Shown here piece by piece: positions 8,650-17,230 of a stretch of DNA of 64,000 nt; within the stretch, counting starts at the first letter, position 1, and every line of letters begins with the position of its first letter. The DNA is from an uncultured Candidatus Poseidoniales archaeon (GTDB lineage Archaea > Thermoplasmatota > Poseidoniia > Poseidoniales > Poseidoniaceae). Under the pieces are notes generated by a model. It worked only from the letters and a program-made list of their open reading frames with translations. It made no database searches and was not told the origin of the DNA. A program made the position numbers and the translations under genes. Location of the stretch: the NCBI GenBank assembly GCA_905181785.1, contig CAJIZC010000010.1, forward strand, positions 1-64,000. The letters run 5' to 3'.

Positions 8650-10031
8650 GAATTGGCCTCCGGCAGGGTTGAACGTTCATTGATTCGAAGCATAGACTCC
8701 GTTACATCACTGGCCACCCTGCCGAGAAGAGTTGGATTGATTGGCCGGTCTGTTGAGCGGATGACGTCCTCCAGCTCTCCACTTTCAAACGGACGGTTTT
8801 GATTGCAAATCCATGTGGCAATCTCTCGAGAAAATGGGGTCAGTTGGTTGTCTTTCTGCGCTGCATATGAAGAGGCCTTCCACTCCTCAGACATCTTTTC
8901 CAGCGTGGTGTAGATAAAGCCCCTAAACTTAGCCTGCGTTCTGTCCGTCAAGGCACTCATGAATCGGTCCTGTATGCCTGAAAGCAACATGTCACTTTGG
9001 TCAATCGTAGAGGAGTAATCCCATTCGACGCCAGCCTTGTGAGCTGCTTTGATCCAGTGTTCTGTACCAAGCAGCGTTTGATGCTCATGCACACCACTGG
9101 CATCGATTGATGGGGGCCATGAAAAGTCCATCACGGTTGACGAAACCGAGGGCAGAGGGTGTTCGCTTGTGTAGGTCGCCACCGTATTTCGAATGGTCGA
9201 AATAATCAGTGAAGGGTGGCCGGGGTTCTGGTTCCACGCTTCGAACGTGATGATGTTGACCTTTGAGGCAACTTCCGGATTTCGAGCGATGGAAACCTCA
9301 GGGTTTCGAGTGACGACTGTAATGTCTTTTTGATCGAACGAGAGCATGGTTTCAACGGCCTTAGAGCCCATGCCACCAAAACCAAGAACCACACAACTGA
9401 GTTGCTGTTGTTCGGAGATGAGCGCTTCGATTGCAGTCGTAGCAAGATTCAGCATTGATTCTGTTGTTTGGTTGAAGCCGAATTCCTTTCTTAGCATTCG
9501 ATTTGCTGAGACGACGTGATCAAAGAACGACCCGTTCAAGTCACTTATGAGACCGTTTTTACGATGCAGGGACACAGACCCGCGGAATTGCGCCATGACC
9601 TGTAGCTCGCCCAAAATAAACGAATCCAAGCCACTGCACACCTTCACCAACTGCCGCCACACATCAATGCCCGAGTGGTGCGCAAAGGGTGCAGTATCGA
9701 GGCCTGTGGCCTCAAGCACGCTTCGTTCAAGGACTTCGCTGCTGACTTCAAACCCAACATAGAGCACCCGATTGCATGTCGAAAGTTCAAACACATCGGA
9801 ATCCACCTTGTCGCGAATGTTTTTGATAAAAAGGACCCGCTCTTCTTTCGAAAGGCCTTCAGTGGTCATTTGCTTGACCTGTTCGACGTTTTCAGAATTT
9901 AGTTTCATCGAAATCATGCTGACGCTGTTCATGAGCCGAATTGGGTCGACATTGACACCATTTATGCTGTGAACCGCAGGGGTGGAAAGAAATTTTGTTA
10001 AATCTATTTTAGGCCGACCTAAATCTGACAT
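8646..10031 (-). CDS. hemA: Glutamyl-tRNA reductase
   Basis: Reduces glutamyl-tRNA(Glu) to glutamate-1-semialdehyde with NADPH; first gene of the haem operon. FELSTCNRVLYVGFE contains the catalytic Cys86, and the block LDSFILGELQVMAQFR is characteristic. VVLGFGGMGSKAVETM is the NADPH-binding fold, and the C-terminal helical segment is the dimerisation domain. I set the start at 10031, where GGAGGGG precedes ATG by 5 bases. Compared with most GluTRs the N-terminus carries about 35 extra residues before the catalytic domain. The leader holds an inverted repeat (10073-10089). Confidence 0.95.
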   Translation of the reverse strand: MSDLGRPKIDLTKFLSTPAVHSINGVNVDPIRLMNSVSMISMKLNSENVEQVKQMTTEGLSKEERVLFIKNIRDKVDSDVFELSTCNRVLYVGFEVSSEVLERSVLEATGLDTAPFAHHSGIDVWRQLVKVCSGLDSFILGELQVMAQFRGSVSLHRKNGLISDLNGSFFDHVVSANRMLRKEFGFNQTTESMLNLATTAIEALISEQQQLSCVVLGFGGMGSKAVETMLSFDQKDITVVTRNPEVSIARNPEVASKVNIITFEAWNQNPGHPSLIISTIRNTVATYTSEHPLPSVSSTVMDFSWPPSIDASGVHEHQTLLGTEHWIKAAHKAGVEWDYSSTIDQSDMLLSGIQDRFMSALTDRTQAKFRGFIYTTLEKMSEEWKASSYAAQKDNQLTPFSREIATWICNQNRPFESGELEDVIRSTDRPINPTLLGRVASDVTESMLRINERSTLPEANS

Positions 10032-10398
10032 ATTTTCCCCTCCGGAAAGGCGTCGCATCCGACCTTTATGAACCATCAAGTACTGATGGCATGATATACG
10101 TCCTGGCAGGATGAAGTTTTGATCGCCTTTGGTGACTTGCCCCTTACCTTTTCACAGTACGTCACATCTCACATTACCATTGTGATCATGACGGTCTGGC
10201 TCAATTACCTCTTGACTGCCGCAACCTTGTTGGGATTGACGCCAGGTGAGGCACTAAGTGAAGATTTGATTTGATCATCGCTGTCTGATGAACACTCCAA
10301 AGGTGTGTTTTACAACACCTAATTTGAGGGATTAAACCAACAGTTTCTACTGTCACCAAATAGACAGTCTCAAAAGGGTGCGTTGTAGCCATTTTACC
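10032..10398. promoter_or_regulatory. Divergent intergenic region between hemA and desaturase
   Basis: A 367-bp gap with no credible gene or tRNA. On the hemA side there is a TATA-like stretch (GTATATCA on the minus strand, about 10093-10100). It is followed toward hemA by the inverted repeat CCATCA-AGTAC-TGATGG (10073-10089), close to where transcription should begin. On the desaturase side there are two further inverted repeats, each with 6-bp arms and an 8-nt spacer: AGGTGT/ACACCT (10301-10320) and ACTGTC/GACAGT (10349-10368). All three could be operators, but their arms differ in sequence. The central part (about 10110-10290) shows nothing I can name. Confidence 0.5.
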
Positions 10399-11547
10399 AT
10401 GGAGACTCAAACGGCGGAGGCGGAAGGTTGGAAACTGGACCCGCTCAATGCCTCATTTTTGACGGGCATACCAATCCTTGCAGCCGTTGGAATGGTGTGG
10501 TACACCATGAACTATGGAGTTTCTTCCGTGGAACTTGGCATCTTTGGATTCATGTACATCGCATGTGGCCTTTCCATCACCGCAGGGTACCACCGCTTGT
10601 TTTCCCACCGCACCCACAAAGCAACGTGGCCACTTCGGTTGTTTTACGCGCTTTTTGGGGCAGGGGCGTTTCAAAATTCAGCAATAAAGTGGTGCAGCGA
10701 TCATCGACGCCATCACCTGGTGACGGATTCGGACGATGACCCATACACAGTTTTGAAAGGTTTTTTCTGGGCTCATATCGGTTGGGTGATGGTCTCTCAA
10801 GAAGAAGCAGTTGTCGAAAAAGTTGACGACCTGCAAGACGATCCAATCCTTGCGTTCCAAGACCGACACATCTTCCTCCTTGGTTTCCTCGTTGGAATGA
10901 TCCTGCCCGGTGTTGCCGGATGGTACTTCCTCGGTGGCGTCGCAGGATTCTTGGGTGGTTTCATTTGGGGTGGCTTGTTCCGAATTGTGATTGTTCACCA
11001 CGCTACATTCTTGATCAATTCAGCAGCCCACACATGGGGCACACAGCCCTACTCAACGGCAAACACCTCCAAGGACTCGCCGTTGCTTTCCCTGTTCACC
11101 TACGGCGAAGGCTACCACAACTTCCACCACACCTTCCAAGCCGATTACCGCAACGGTCACAAGTGGCATCATTGGGATCCAACCAAGTGGTGGATTCGAG
11201 GCTTTTCCTTCATCAAGGTGACAAGTGGGCTCCATAAAATTCCTGACAAGACCATCGAAAGCAGAAGGATGAAAACCACATACGAAAAGATCGCTCGAGA
11301 GGAAAACAAAGAATTGCAGGAAAGTGCAATGAGTTTTGTTGACCGTCTGCGCAGCAGTTACTCGCAACTCGATGCACATCGAAAGGCCTTGAAGGATGCA
11401 AAGCAGAAAAAGACTGGCGTTTCAAATGAAAATCGTAAATCCATGTGCATTGATCTCAAGCATGAAATCAAGCAAACAAAGCAAGCCATTGCCCAAATAC
11501 GGAATGAGTTCCAACAATGGATGAATGGTTTGCCTACAGCAGCCTGA
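10399..11547 (+). CDS. Delta-9-type fatty acyl desaturase, membrane di-iron
   Basis: Integral-membrane desaturase that introduces a double bond into an acyl chain using oxygen. The three histidine boxes are intact: HRLFSH (65-70), DHRRHH (101-106) and HNFHH (240-244); another histidine precedes the NSAAH segment. Hydrophobic segments before box 1 and between boxes 2 and 3 match the four-helix topology. Residues from about 285 form a charged, probably coiled-coil tail of nearly 100 residues beyond the catalytic core. I start at ATG 10399; a GTG at 10378 is in frame. The enzyme is notable in an archaeon, whose membrane lipids are isoprenoid. Confidence 0.9.
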   Translation: METQTAEAEGWKLDPLNASFLTGIPILAAVGMVWYTMNYGVSSVELGIFGFMYIACGLSITAGYHRLFSHRTHKATWPLRLFYALFGAGAFQNSAIKWCSDHRRHHLVTDSDDDPYTVLKGFFWAHIGWVMVSQEEAVVEKVDDLQDDPILAFQDRHIFLLGFLVGMILPGVAGWYFLGGVAGFLGGFIWGGLFRIVIVHHATFLINSAAHTWGTQPYSTANTSKDSPLLSLFTYGEGYHNFHHTFQADYRNGHKWHHWDPTKWWIRGFSFIKVTSGLHKIPDKTIESRRMKTTYEKIAREENKELQESAMSFVDRLRSSYSQLDAHRKALKDAKQKKTGVSNENRKSMCIDLKHEIKQTKQAIAQIRNEFQQWMNGLPTAA

Positions 11548-11570
11548 GCGTGCATGGCCACTCATGTGGC

Positions 11571-12653
11571 TCATTCAACGAAGTTCTTCCATCGGCGCAT
11601 GTAATCGATGAACACCGGTGAAAGGCCGGCATCTGCTAAATGTTCTGCCGAAAACGGTGGCCGTTGAGGGTCATAGGCCCCATTGGCGAGGTGGACTGGC
11701 CAATCAGGGTGTCCAATGGCTACGCGCCCAACACCAACCAAATCAGCCCCTTCATCGAGCACGAATTGTGCGTCATTTGCCGACCAAACTGCGCCTGTAG
11801 AGATTAAAGGAAAGCCGTTGGGCACAGCATCTGCAAAGCGTTTTGTCATGAGCCGCTCATCCTCATCTTCGACGTCTTGAAACACATCCCAGCAAGAAAT
11901 ATGCAATCCATCAATCTCAGCCCGAGCGAGGTCTTCAGCCAACCGCAGGCTTTCATCCAGATGAATGCCCATCTTTTCGATCAGTGGAGAGATTCGAACA
12001 AACAGCAAGAACTCGGGAGGGGTGCAAGCGCGAACCGCCTCAATAATAGCAAACAAGAAACCAATTCGTGCCCGATATGAACCACCCCATTCATCCTCTC
12101 TGCGGTTGGTTTGTTGTCCAAGAAATTGACAAATAAGGTAGGAGTGAGCCCCATGCAGTTCCACACCGTCAAAGCCTGCCACATGACAACGGCGTGCTGC
12201 ATCTGCAAAATCTTCTACCAACTTGCTGACTTCTGGCCCTGACAAGGCACGGGTTGAACCTTCCATACCCGCCTCGGTGTTGACGCTGGCTGAAACGGGT
12301 TGTACTCCGTTAATTGCTTCCGGCGCACGCATGCCTCCGTGGAATATTTGGACGAGGCTAAGCGCTCCATGCTGGCGGATTCCGGTTGCCATTTTGGTGA
12401 GACCGGGCAATTGATGATCGCCCCATACACCCATTTCCCCTTCCCAGCCGCGCCCCTTTTCAGTGACGTTGGCCGCCGCTGTGGTGATGATTCCGAACCC
12501 ACCTTGGGCCCGCAAAGTGAGCCAACGAATCTCTTCGTCAGAAAGTGTTCCATCTTCGTGGCTTTGTTTGTTGGTCATCGCTGCCAAGACAGAGCGGTTG
12601 CGAACGGTCCGGCCGGTCCGTGGCAGAACAAAGGCATCGGATGGGGCCGCCAT
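11571..12653 (-). CDS. NADH:flavin oxidoreductase, Old Yellow Enzyme family
   Basis: FMN-dependent TIM-barrel reductase of 360 residues. Recognisable blocks are FVLPRTGRTVRNRSVLAAMT at the N-terminus, ALSLVQIFHGG, FDGVELHGAHSYLICQFL (substrate-pocket His), NRREDEWGGS and LISTGAVWSANDAQFVLDEGADLVGVGR at the phosphate-binding end. The long C-terminal Fe-S and second flavin domains of 2,4-dienoyl-CoA reductase are absent, so it is the short single-domain form. Substrate cannot be predicted. It lies 12 bp downstream of the MMPL gene on the same strand and is probably co-transcribed. Confidence 0.9.
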   Translation of the reverse strand: MAAPSDAFVLPRTGRTVRNRSVLAAMTNKQSHEDGTLSDEEIRWLTLRAQGGFGIITTAAANVTEKGRGWEGEMGVWGDHQLPGLTKMATGIRQHGALSLVQIFHGGMRAPEAINGVQPVSASVNTEAGMEGSTRALSGPEVSKLVEDFADAARRCHVAGFDGVELHGAHSYLICQFLGQQTNRREDEWGGSYRARIGFLFAIIEAVRACTPPEFLLFVRISPLIEKMGIHLDESLRLAEDLARAEIDGLHISCWDVFQDVEDEDERLMTKRFADAVPNGFPLISTGAVWSANDAQFVLDEGADLVGVGRVAIGHPDWPVHLANGAYDPQRPPFSAEHLADAGLSPVFIDYMRRWKNFVE

Positions 12654-12665
12654 GTTCCAATCACG

Positions 12666-15059
12666 CTATTCCGATTCTTGACCGTTGGCATTGTCTGACG
12701 ATGCAAGGGTGGCCGAAGTTGGATTGGGTTTGTTCGAGGAAGTGAACAGATTCTCAAGCCATTTTGGTGACCACCAGTTCCATTTGCCCATGAGGCGCAT
12801 AGTGGAGGGAACAACCAGGGCCCGAACGAGGGTTGCATCGATGAGGATGGCAAGAGCGAGGCCCAAACCAATCTGCTTGAGGATGACAACCGATGACAAA
12901 CCGAAAGCGCTGAAGACAACGACCATGATGGCAGCAGCCCCTGTGATGAGACCTCCTGTCTTTTGCAACCCGCTTGCAACAGCTTGGGTGTTGTCGCCTG
13001 TTCGCTCCCATTCTTCATGGATCCTCGACAACATCAGCACTTCATAGTCCATGGACAACCCGAAGACAATACAGAACATGATGACGGGGTTGCCTGAATC
13101 GATGGGCTGCGGAGTGAAGTTCAACAAATCAGCACCATAACCCCATTGGAACACCCAAACAAGCATACCAAAGGAGGCTGAGATTGAAAGAATGTTCATG
13201 GCAATCGCCTTGATTGGTATGATGACTGACTTGACTTGCATGAAAATCAAGAACATCGTAGCGATAAGAATGAAAGCAAGAGCACGAGGAAGATTGTCGG
13301 CAATGGCTTGGAGGTTGTCAGCGTTGTAGGCAGCAAAACCTGCGACAACGAGTTGGTCCTCTTCGCCGGTCATCTCTTCCAAAAAGGCGTCGCGGTTCGA
13401 TCGGATGTCTTCCACAACTTCACGAGAAGCAACATCGGTTTGCGCTCCGACAAGTTGCAACGAAATCAAAGTGGCATTTTCTCCAACAAGCGCCGCCCTG
13501 AGGCTTTCTCGAACTGCGGATTGCTCAACAGGCATCATCTCTTCAGGAGCCGCCCAGAAATCGAGAACTTCCTGAACGGTCATTTCTGGACTTGGCAAAC
13601 CGACACCGATACCGCCAGAAACCCTTGCGTCACCGAGCCAATCCGAAATGTAGGCATGCTGCGCCCTCAAGTTTGCCTCACTCAACGGGTCTGCTCCATC
13701 TGTTTCAATGACGAGGGCGATTGAGTTGGCCGCTTGATCTGGCCACTGTTCATCGATCAGTTCCATGCCTTGACGGGTCTCGTCATCGGGCGGGAGAGCC
13801 GCCCATGAAGAGAGCGAGAACTCAGCGTATGCAAATGGAACACCTGCGCCGATTAAAAGGATCAAAACAGGAATGAGAACGGTCCACGGCCTGTCCATGA
13901 CTCGCTTTGCCACCGTCGCCCACACGCCGTCGTCCTTCGCGCTCATGTCAAAGGCAAACGGCACTTTCCATTTGTTGACCCGCGGACCAAGCATGGCCAT
14001 GACTCCAGGCAGAACGATTGTTGAGTACACCATCGCGATGAACACCGCAATGGTACCCCCGATGCCAAGAGATGGCAGCGAAGTGTTGGTGAAGAACAGC
14101 ATACCCATCAAGCCGATGGCCACGGTGACGCCTGAGTAAAACACAGCCTTTCCAGCGGTAGCGCTGCTCATGGCCGTTGCGGTTCTCACGTCGTGGCCAC
14201 GGTCAAGTTCCTCTCGGAAACGATTCACGAGGAACAGTGAGTAATCTATAGAAACGCCAATTCCGATTAAAGAAATGATGTTTGTTGCGTAGACGGTCAC
14301 GTCCGTTACGTTCGACAACCAAACGGTCATACCGATCGCCGCAAGAACGGTACCTAGGCCAACGCCAACGGGCAACAAAGCAGCCATGATCGATCCAAAG
14401 ACGATGCCAAGAATCAAGATTGAGAGTGGGCCAGATACAATTTCAGCCTTGACCAAATCGTTCTTGATTCGTTCATCAAACATCCAATCAATAGCAATTC
14501 CATCGGTCGCCCACCCCTCAAAATCACCAGAGATACTGATGCTTTCATGCAGGTCGCTCATGATTGCTTTAGCGCCCTTTCTGTCGGTATCGAAATGGAT
14601 CGTGTTAATGGCGTAATTGCCATCTTCGTCCTCTGCGATGACATCCTTGCGGTCGACTTCTTCAACCAACCAAGAGTATGTGATGGTCACATCGTCATGC
14701 GATTCAAAATCCGCTAATGCTTCAATGACAGCAGATTGCCATGCTTCATCTGAATCGTTGTGCATGGAATGGAAGACCACGTAACGGAACATGGGTCCAC
14801 TTTGCTCGGAATCGGTCTCGAAGCGTTCCGAGATGAGCCGACCAGCGTTGACAGACTCGACGTCATCTTCACCAAAGCCCTCGGCCCAGTCTGCACCCAT
14901 GCCAATCAAACTGGTCATAAGAACACAAGAAATCAAACCAAAAGCCACCGTAATTTTACGGTGGTCGTGAATCAACAACCCGAGTTTGAAGAAGAGACGG
15001 TCTTTGAGCATCTCAGGGTCAGTAGCGCCTTCCATGGCCGCTCGGACAGACAATAGCAT
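12666..15059 (-). CDS. MMPL-type RND transporter
   Basis: 797-residue membrane exporter made of two repeats, each with one TM helix, a large exterior domain and a five-helix bundle. The paired TM4/TM10 motifs with the proton-relay Asp-Tyr are visible: GVSIDYSLFLVNRFREE and GLSMDYEVLMLSRIHEEW. Single-chain HAE3/MmpL-like members of this family export lipids or hydrophobic compounds; the substrate here is unknown. An internal start 24 bp downstream (MEGATDPEML) is possible. Location beside the desaturase and the membrane MBL enzyme is compatible with lipid traffic, but that is only inference. Confidence 0.9.
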   Translation of the reverse strand: MLLSVRAAMEGATDPEMLKDRLFFKLGLLIHDHRKITVAFGLISCVLMTSLIGMGADWAEGFGEDDVESVNAGRLISERFETDSEQSGPMFRYVVFHSMHNDSDEAWQSAVIEALADFESHDDVTITYSWLVEEVDRKDVIAEDEDGNYAINTIHFDTDRKGAKAIMSDLHESISISGDFEGWATDGIAIDWMFDERIKNDLVKAEIVSGPLSILILGIVFGSIMAALLPVGVGLGTVLAAIGMTVWLSNVTDVTVYATNIISLIGIGVSIDYSLFLVNRFREELDRGHDVRTATAMSSATAGKAVFYSGVTVAIGLMGMLFFTNTSLPSLGIGGTIAVFIAMVYSTIVLPGVMAMLGPRVNKWKVPFAFDMSAKDDGVWATVAKRVMDRPWTVLIPVLILLIGAGVPFAYAEFSLSSWAALPPDDETRQGMELIDEQWPDQAANSIALVIETDGADPLSEANLRAQHAYISDWLGDARVSGGIGVGLPSPEMTVQEVLDFWAAPEEMMPVEQSAVRESLRAALVGENATLISLQLVGAQTDVASREVVEDIRSNRDAFLEEMTGEEDQLVVAGFAAYNADNLQAIADNLPRALAFILIATMFLIFMQVKSVIIPIKAIAMNILSISASFGMLVWVFQWGYGADLLNFTPQPIDSGNPVIMFCIVFGLSMDYEVLMLSRIHEEWERTGDNTQAVASGLQKTGGLITGAAAIMVVVFSAFGLSSVVILKQIGLGLALAILIDATLVRALVVPSTMRLMGKWNWWSPKWLENLFTSSNKPNPTSATLASSDNANGQESE

Positions 15060-15237
15060 ATCAATGAATGTTTGAGATTTGAAGAACAGTTCGAGGTTGT
15101 ATGCCTCTGGTTTTTGGTGGAAAGCATATGCTTCAAAGTTGATGGTTACAAGAATTCAAATCCTCTTTCTTTTTCAAGGTTCAAACCGTGAGTCCTTTCT
15201 TGTAAAAATAATAAATCCGATGGGCGAGGGAGAACCA

Positions 15238-16680
15238 ATGGGTAAAGCAAAAAGCGGGGGCAGCGAGACTCCTGCGCTGCATTTTGCGGGCATTGCTCTC
15301 TTTCTTTCCAGCAGCATGTTGTGGCTGTACCGCCATGACTTGATTCGAATCAATTACATCATCGGAACCATCTTGATGTTCAGAGCGGCCGAGTATGGAA
15401 TTTCCAAATCTTCGCTCTTTGCAGAGAATGAGAGCACTCTTGAATCATCCAGCCTCCTCCGTCGAGCGAAAATATATTCTACGCTGGTTGCTTTATCGCT
15501 GATGTTTATACTGGTGTCTGCGACGCTGTTCCTGCAATTCTCACAGCAAGTTGGTGGCGACCCTGAACCTTATGATTCTGAAAACTACTATGACGGATCG
15601 TTCCACAACCGAGAAGAACTGGATGCTGGAGATGGTTTCACTCTTCAAACGGCCGTGGACTATTTGATCGATGATGGGAGCAGGGCGCCAGGTTCAGTCC
15701 TACCTTCAATTGAATTTACCCCGATGAACATCACCGGAGAGGAGTTGGGCATCACATGGTTTGGGCATTCGTCCATTCTCCTTCAAACAAAGAACATCAC
15801 CCTCCTGTTTGACCCAGTGTTCGGGGAAGACAACACAGACCCACTGTTCTTTGGCCCCTCCCCGTTCGATTACGAACATGACTACCAACTCCAAGATTTA
15901 CCGCACATCGACTATGTCTTCATCTCGCATGATCACTATGACCACTTGGATATGGGGACGGTCAAATTCCTCAACACTTCGGAGTACATTGTCCCCCTTG
16001 GTGTGAAAGCTCATTTGATTGAATGGGGCATACCAAAATCGAACATCCAAGAGTTTGACTGGTATCAAGAAGCCAACATTTCGGAAGAAATGAGCGTGGT
16101 CTTCACGCCTTCCCAGCACTTCAGCGGCAGAGGGCTTTCTCCTGACAACACCCTTTGGGGGTCTTGGGCGGTCTACATCAATCAACATAGGTTGTACTTT
16201 AGCGGCGATGGCGGATATTCGAGTGAGTTCTCCAAAATTGGCGAGGCGTACGGGCCTTTTGATATCGCCTTCATTGAGGCTGGACAATACGATGAGGCAT
16301 GGGCCGATGTGCACATGTTCCCAAACCAAACTGTGCAAGCTGCCATCGATCTCAAAGCCGCAACTTTACTTCCGATTCACAACACCAAATTTGTTCTTGC
16401 TCTCCATGGATGGGATGAGCCGCTTGAAGAAGTGACGTTGGAAGGCCAAAGAAGAAACGTGAGTGTAACAACCCCGATGATTGGAGAAAGTTTTGTTTTG
16501 GGCCAAGCCATGCCAAACGAGCTGTGGTGGAGGAATGTTTCCGTGTATGAGCCCCCGTTCCTCAAAGAAAGTTCATTCATTGGCACTGCGATGTATACCT
16601 CGATGATTGCCGCGCTCGTGATGATCCGTTTGGATTCATCAAACGGTAAAAAACGGATCGAACTCACATACGAGGATTGA
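15238..16680 (+). CDS. Membrane-anchored metallo-beta-lactamase-fold hydrolase, NAPE-PLD-like
   Basis: 480 residues with hydrophobic segments near residues 15-50 and 80-105, an exterior metallo-hydrolase domain, and a C-terminal TM segment. The domain opens with LGITWFGHSSILLQ and FDPVFGE, has the metal motif SHDHYDHLD, then TPSQHFSGRG, LYFSGDGGYS and LLPIHNTKF. This order matches the NAPE-hydrolysing phospholipase D / UlaG-like branch. I choose ATG 15238, preceded by GAGGGAGAACC; an earlier ATG is at 15220. An AT-rich stretch near 15200-15215 may be the promoter. Substrate unknown; a phosphodiester of a lipid is plausible. Confidence 0.8.
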   Translation: MGKAKSGGSETPALHFAGIALFLSSSMLWLYRHDLIRINYIIGTILMFRAAEYGISKSSLFAENESTLESSSLLRRAKIYSTLVALSLMFILVSATLFLQFSQQVGGDPEPYDSENYYDGSFHNREELDAGDGFTLQTAVDYLIDDGSRAPGSVLPSIEFTPMNITGEELGITWFGHSSILLQTKNITLLFDPVFGEDNTDPLFFGPSPFDYEHDYQLQDLPHIDYVFISHDHYDHLDMGTVKFLNTSEYIVPLGVKAHLIEWGIPKSNIQEFDWYQEANISEEMSVVFTPSQHFSGRGLSPDNTLWGSWAVYINQHRLYFSGDGGYSSEFSKIGEAYGPFDIAFIEAGQYDEAWADVHMFPNQTVQAAIDLKAATLLPIHNTKFVLALHGWDEPLEEVTLEGQRRNVSVTTPMIGESFVLGQAMPNELWWRNVSVYEPPFLKESSFIGTAMYTSMIAALVMIRLDSSNGKKRIELTYED

Positions 16681-16705
16681 AAGCCAGCCCTACCTTGACA
16701 AGAGC

Positions 16706-17230
16706 ATGGAACGAGCGTTGCTGGGCGGAGGTTGCTTTTGGTGCACTGAAGGTGCGTACAAGGGATTGTATGGGGTTGAATCTGCATTGCCAGCCTACGC
16801 AGGAGGGTTTGATCCAAATCCACGCTATGAGCCAGTTTGTTCTGGAACGACAGGCCACGCTGAAATTGTCGAAGTGGTTTTCGACCCTGATTTGATTCCA
16901 TTCGAAACCATTCTTGAAGTGTTCTTCACCGTTCACGACCCAACCCAACTCAACCGTCAAGGCAACGACATCGGCACTCAGTACCGAAGTTGCATTATGC
17001 CAACAACCGAAGCTCAAGGTGACACAGCGCGCAAGGTGATTGAGTCAATGCAGCCCCTCTTTGACGCACAAATCGTCACGACAATCGAAGAGGCAACCCA
17101 TTTCACAATCGCAGAAGAATACCACCACAATTACTACGCTCGCAACCCCGCACAAGGCTACTGCATGGCAGTCGTAGGCCCAAAGATCAACAAGGTTCGG
17201 GCCAAGCACGCTCATCTCTACACAGCGTGA
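16706..17230 (+). CDS. msrA: Peptide methionine sulfoxide reductase MsrA
   Basis: Repairs methionine-S-sulfoxide. The catalytic GCFWC motif is at residues 9-13 (Cys10 nucleophile), followed by GVESALPAYAGG, GHAEIVEVVFDP, VHDPTQLNRQGNDIGTQYRS and a C-terminal AEEYHHNYYARNP region. The 174-residue size is normal. Resolving cysteines may be Cys46 and Cys152, which is inference. It overlaps the next gene as TGATG, indicating translational coupling with the P5C dehydrogenase. Confidence 0.96.
   Translation: MERALLGGGCFWCTEGAYKGLYGVESALPAYAGGFDPNPRYEPVCSGTTGHAEIVEVVFDPDLIPFETILEVFFTVHDPTQLNRQGNDIGTQYRSCIMPTTEAQGDTARKVIESMQPLFDAQIVTTIEEATHFTIAEEYHHNYYARNPAQGYCMAVVGPKINKVRAKHAHLYTA

Noticed and set aside
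10201-10410. 69-residue minus-strand frame in the hemA/desaturase gap
   Set aside because: No binding site, no motif, and it crosses both inverted repeats and the desaturase start.
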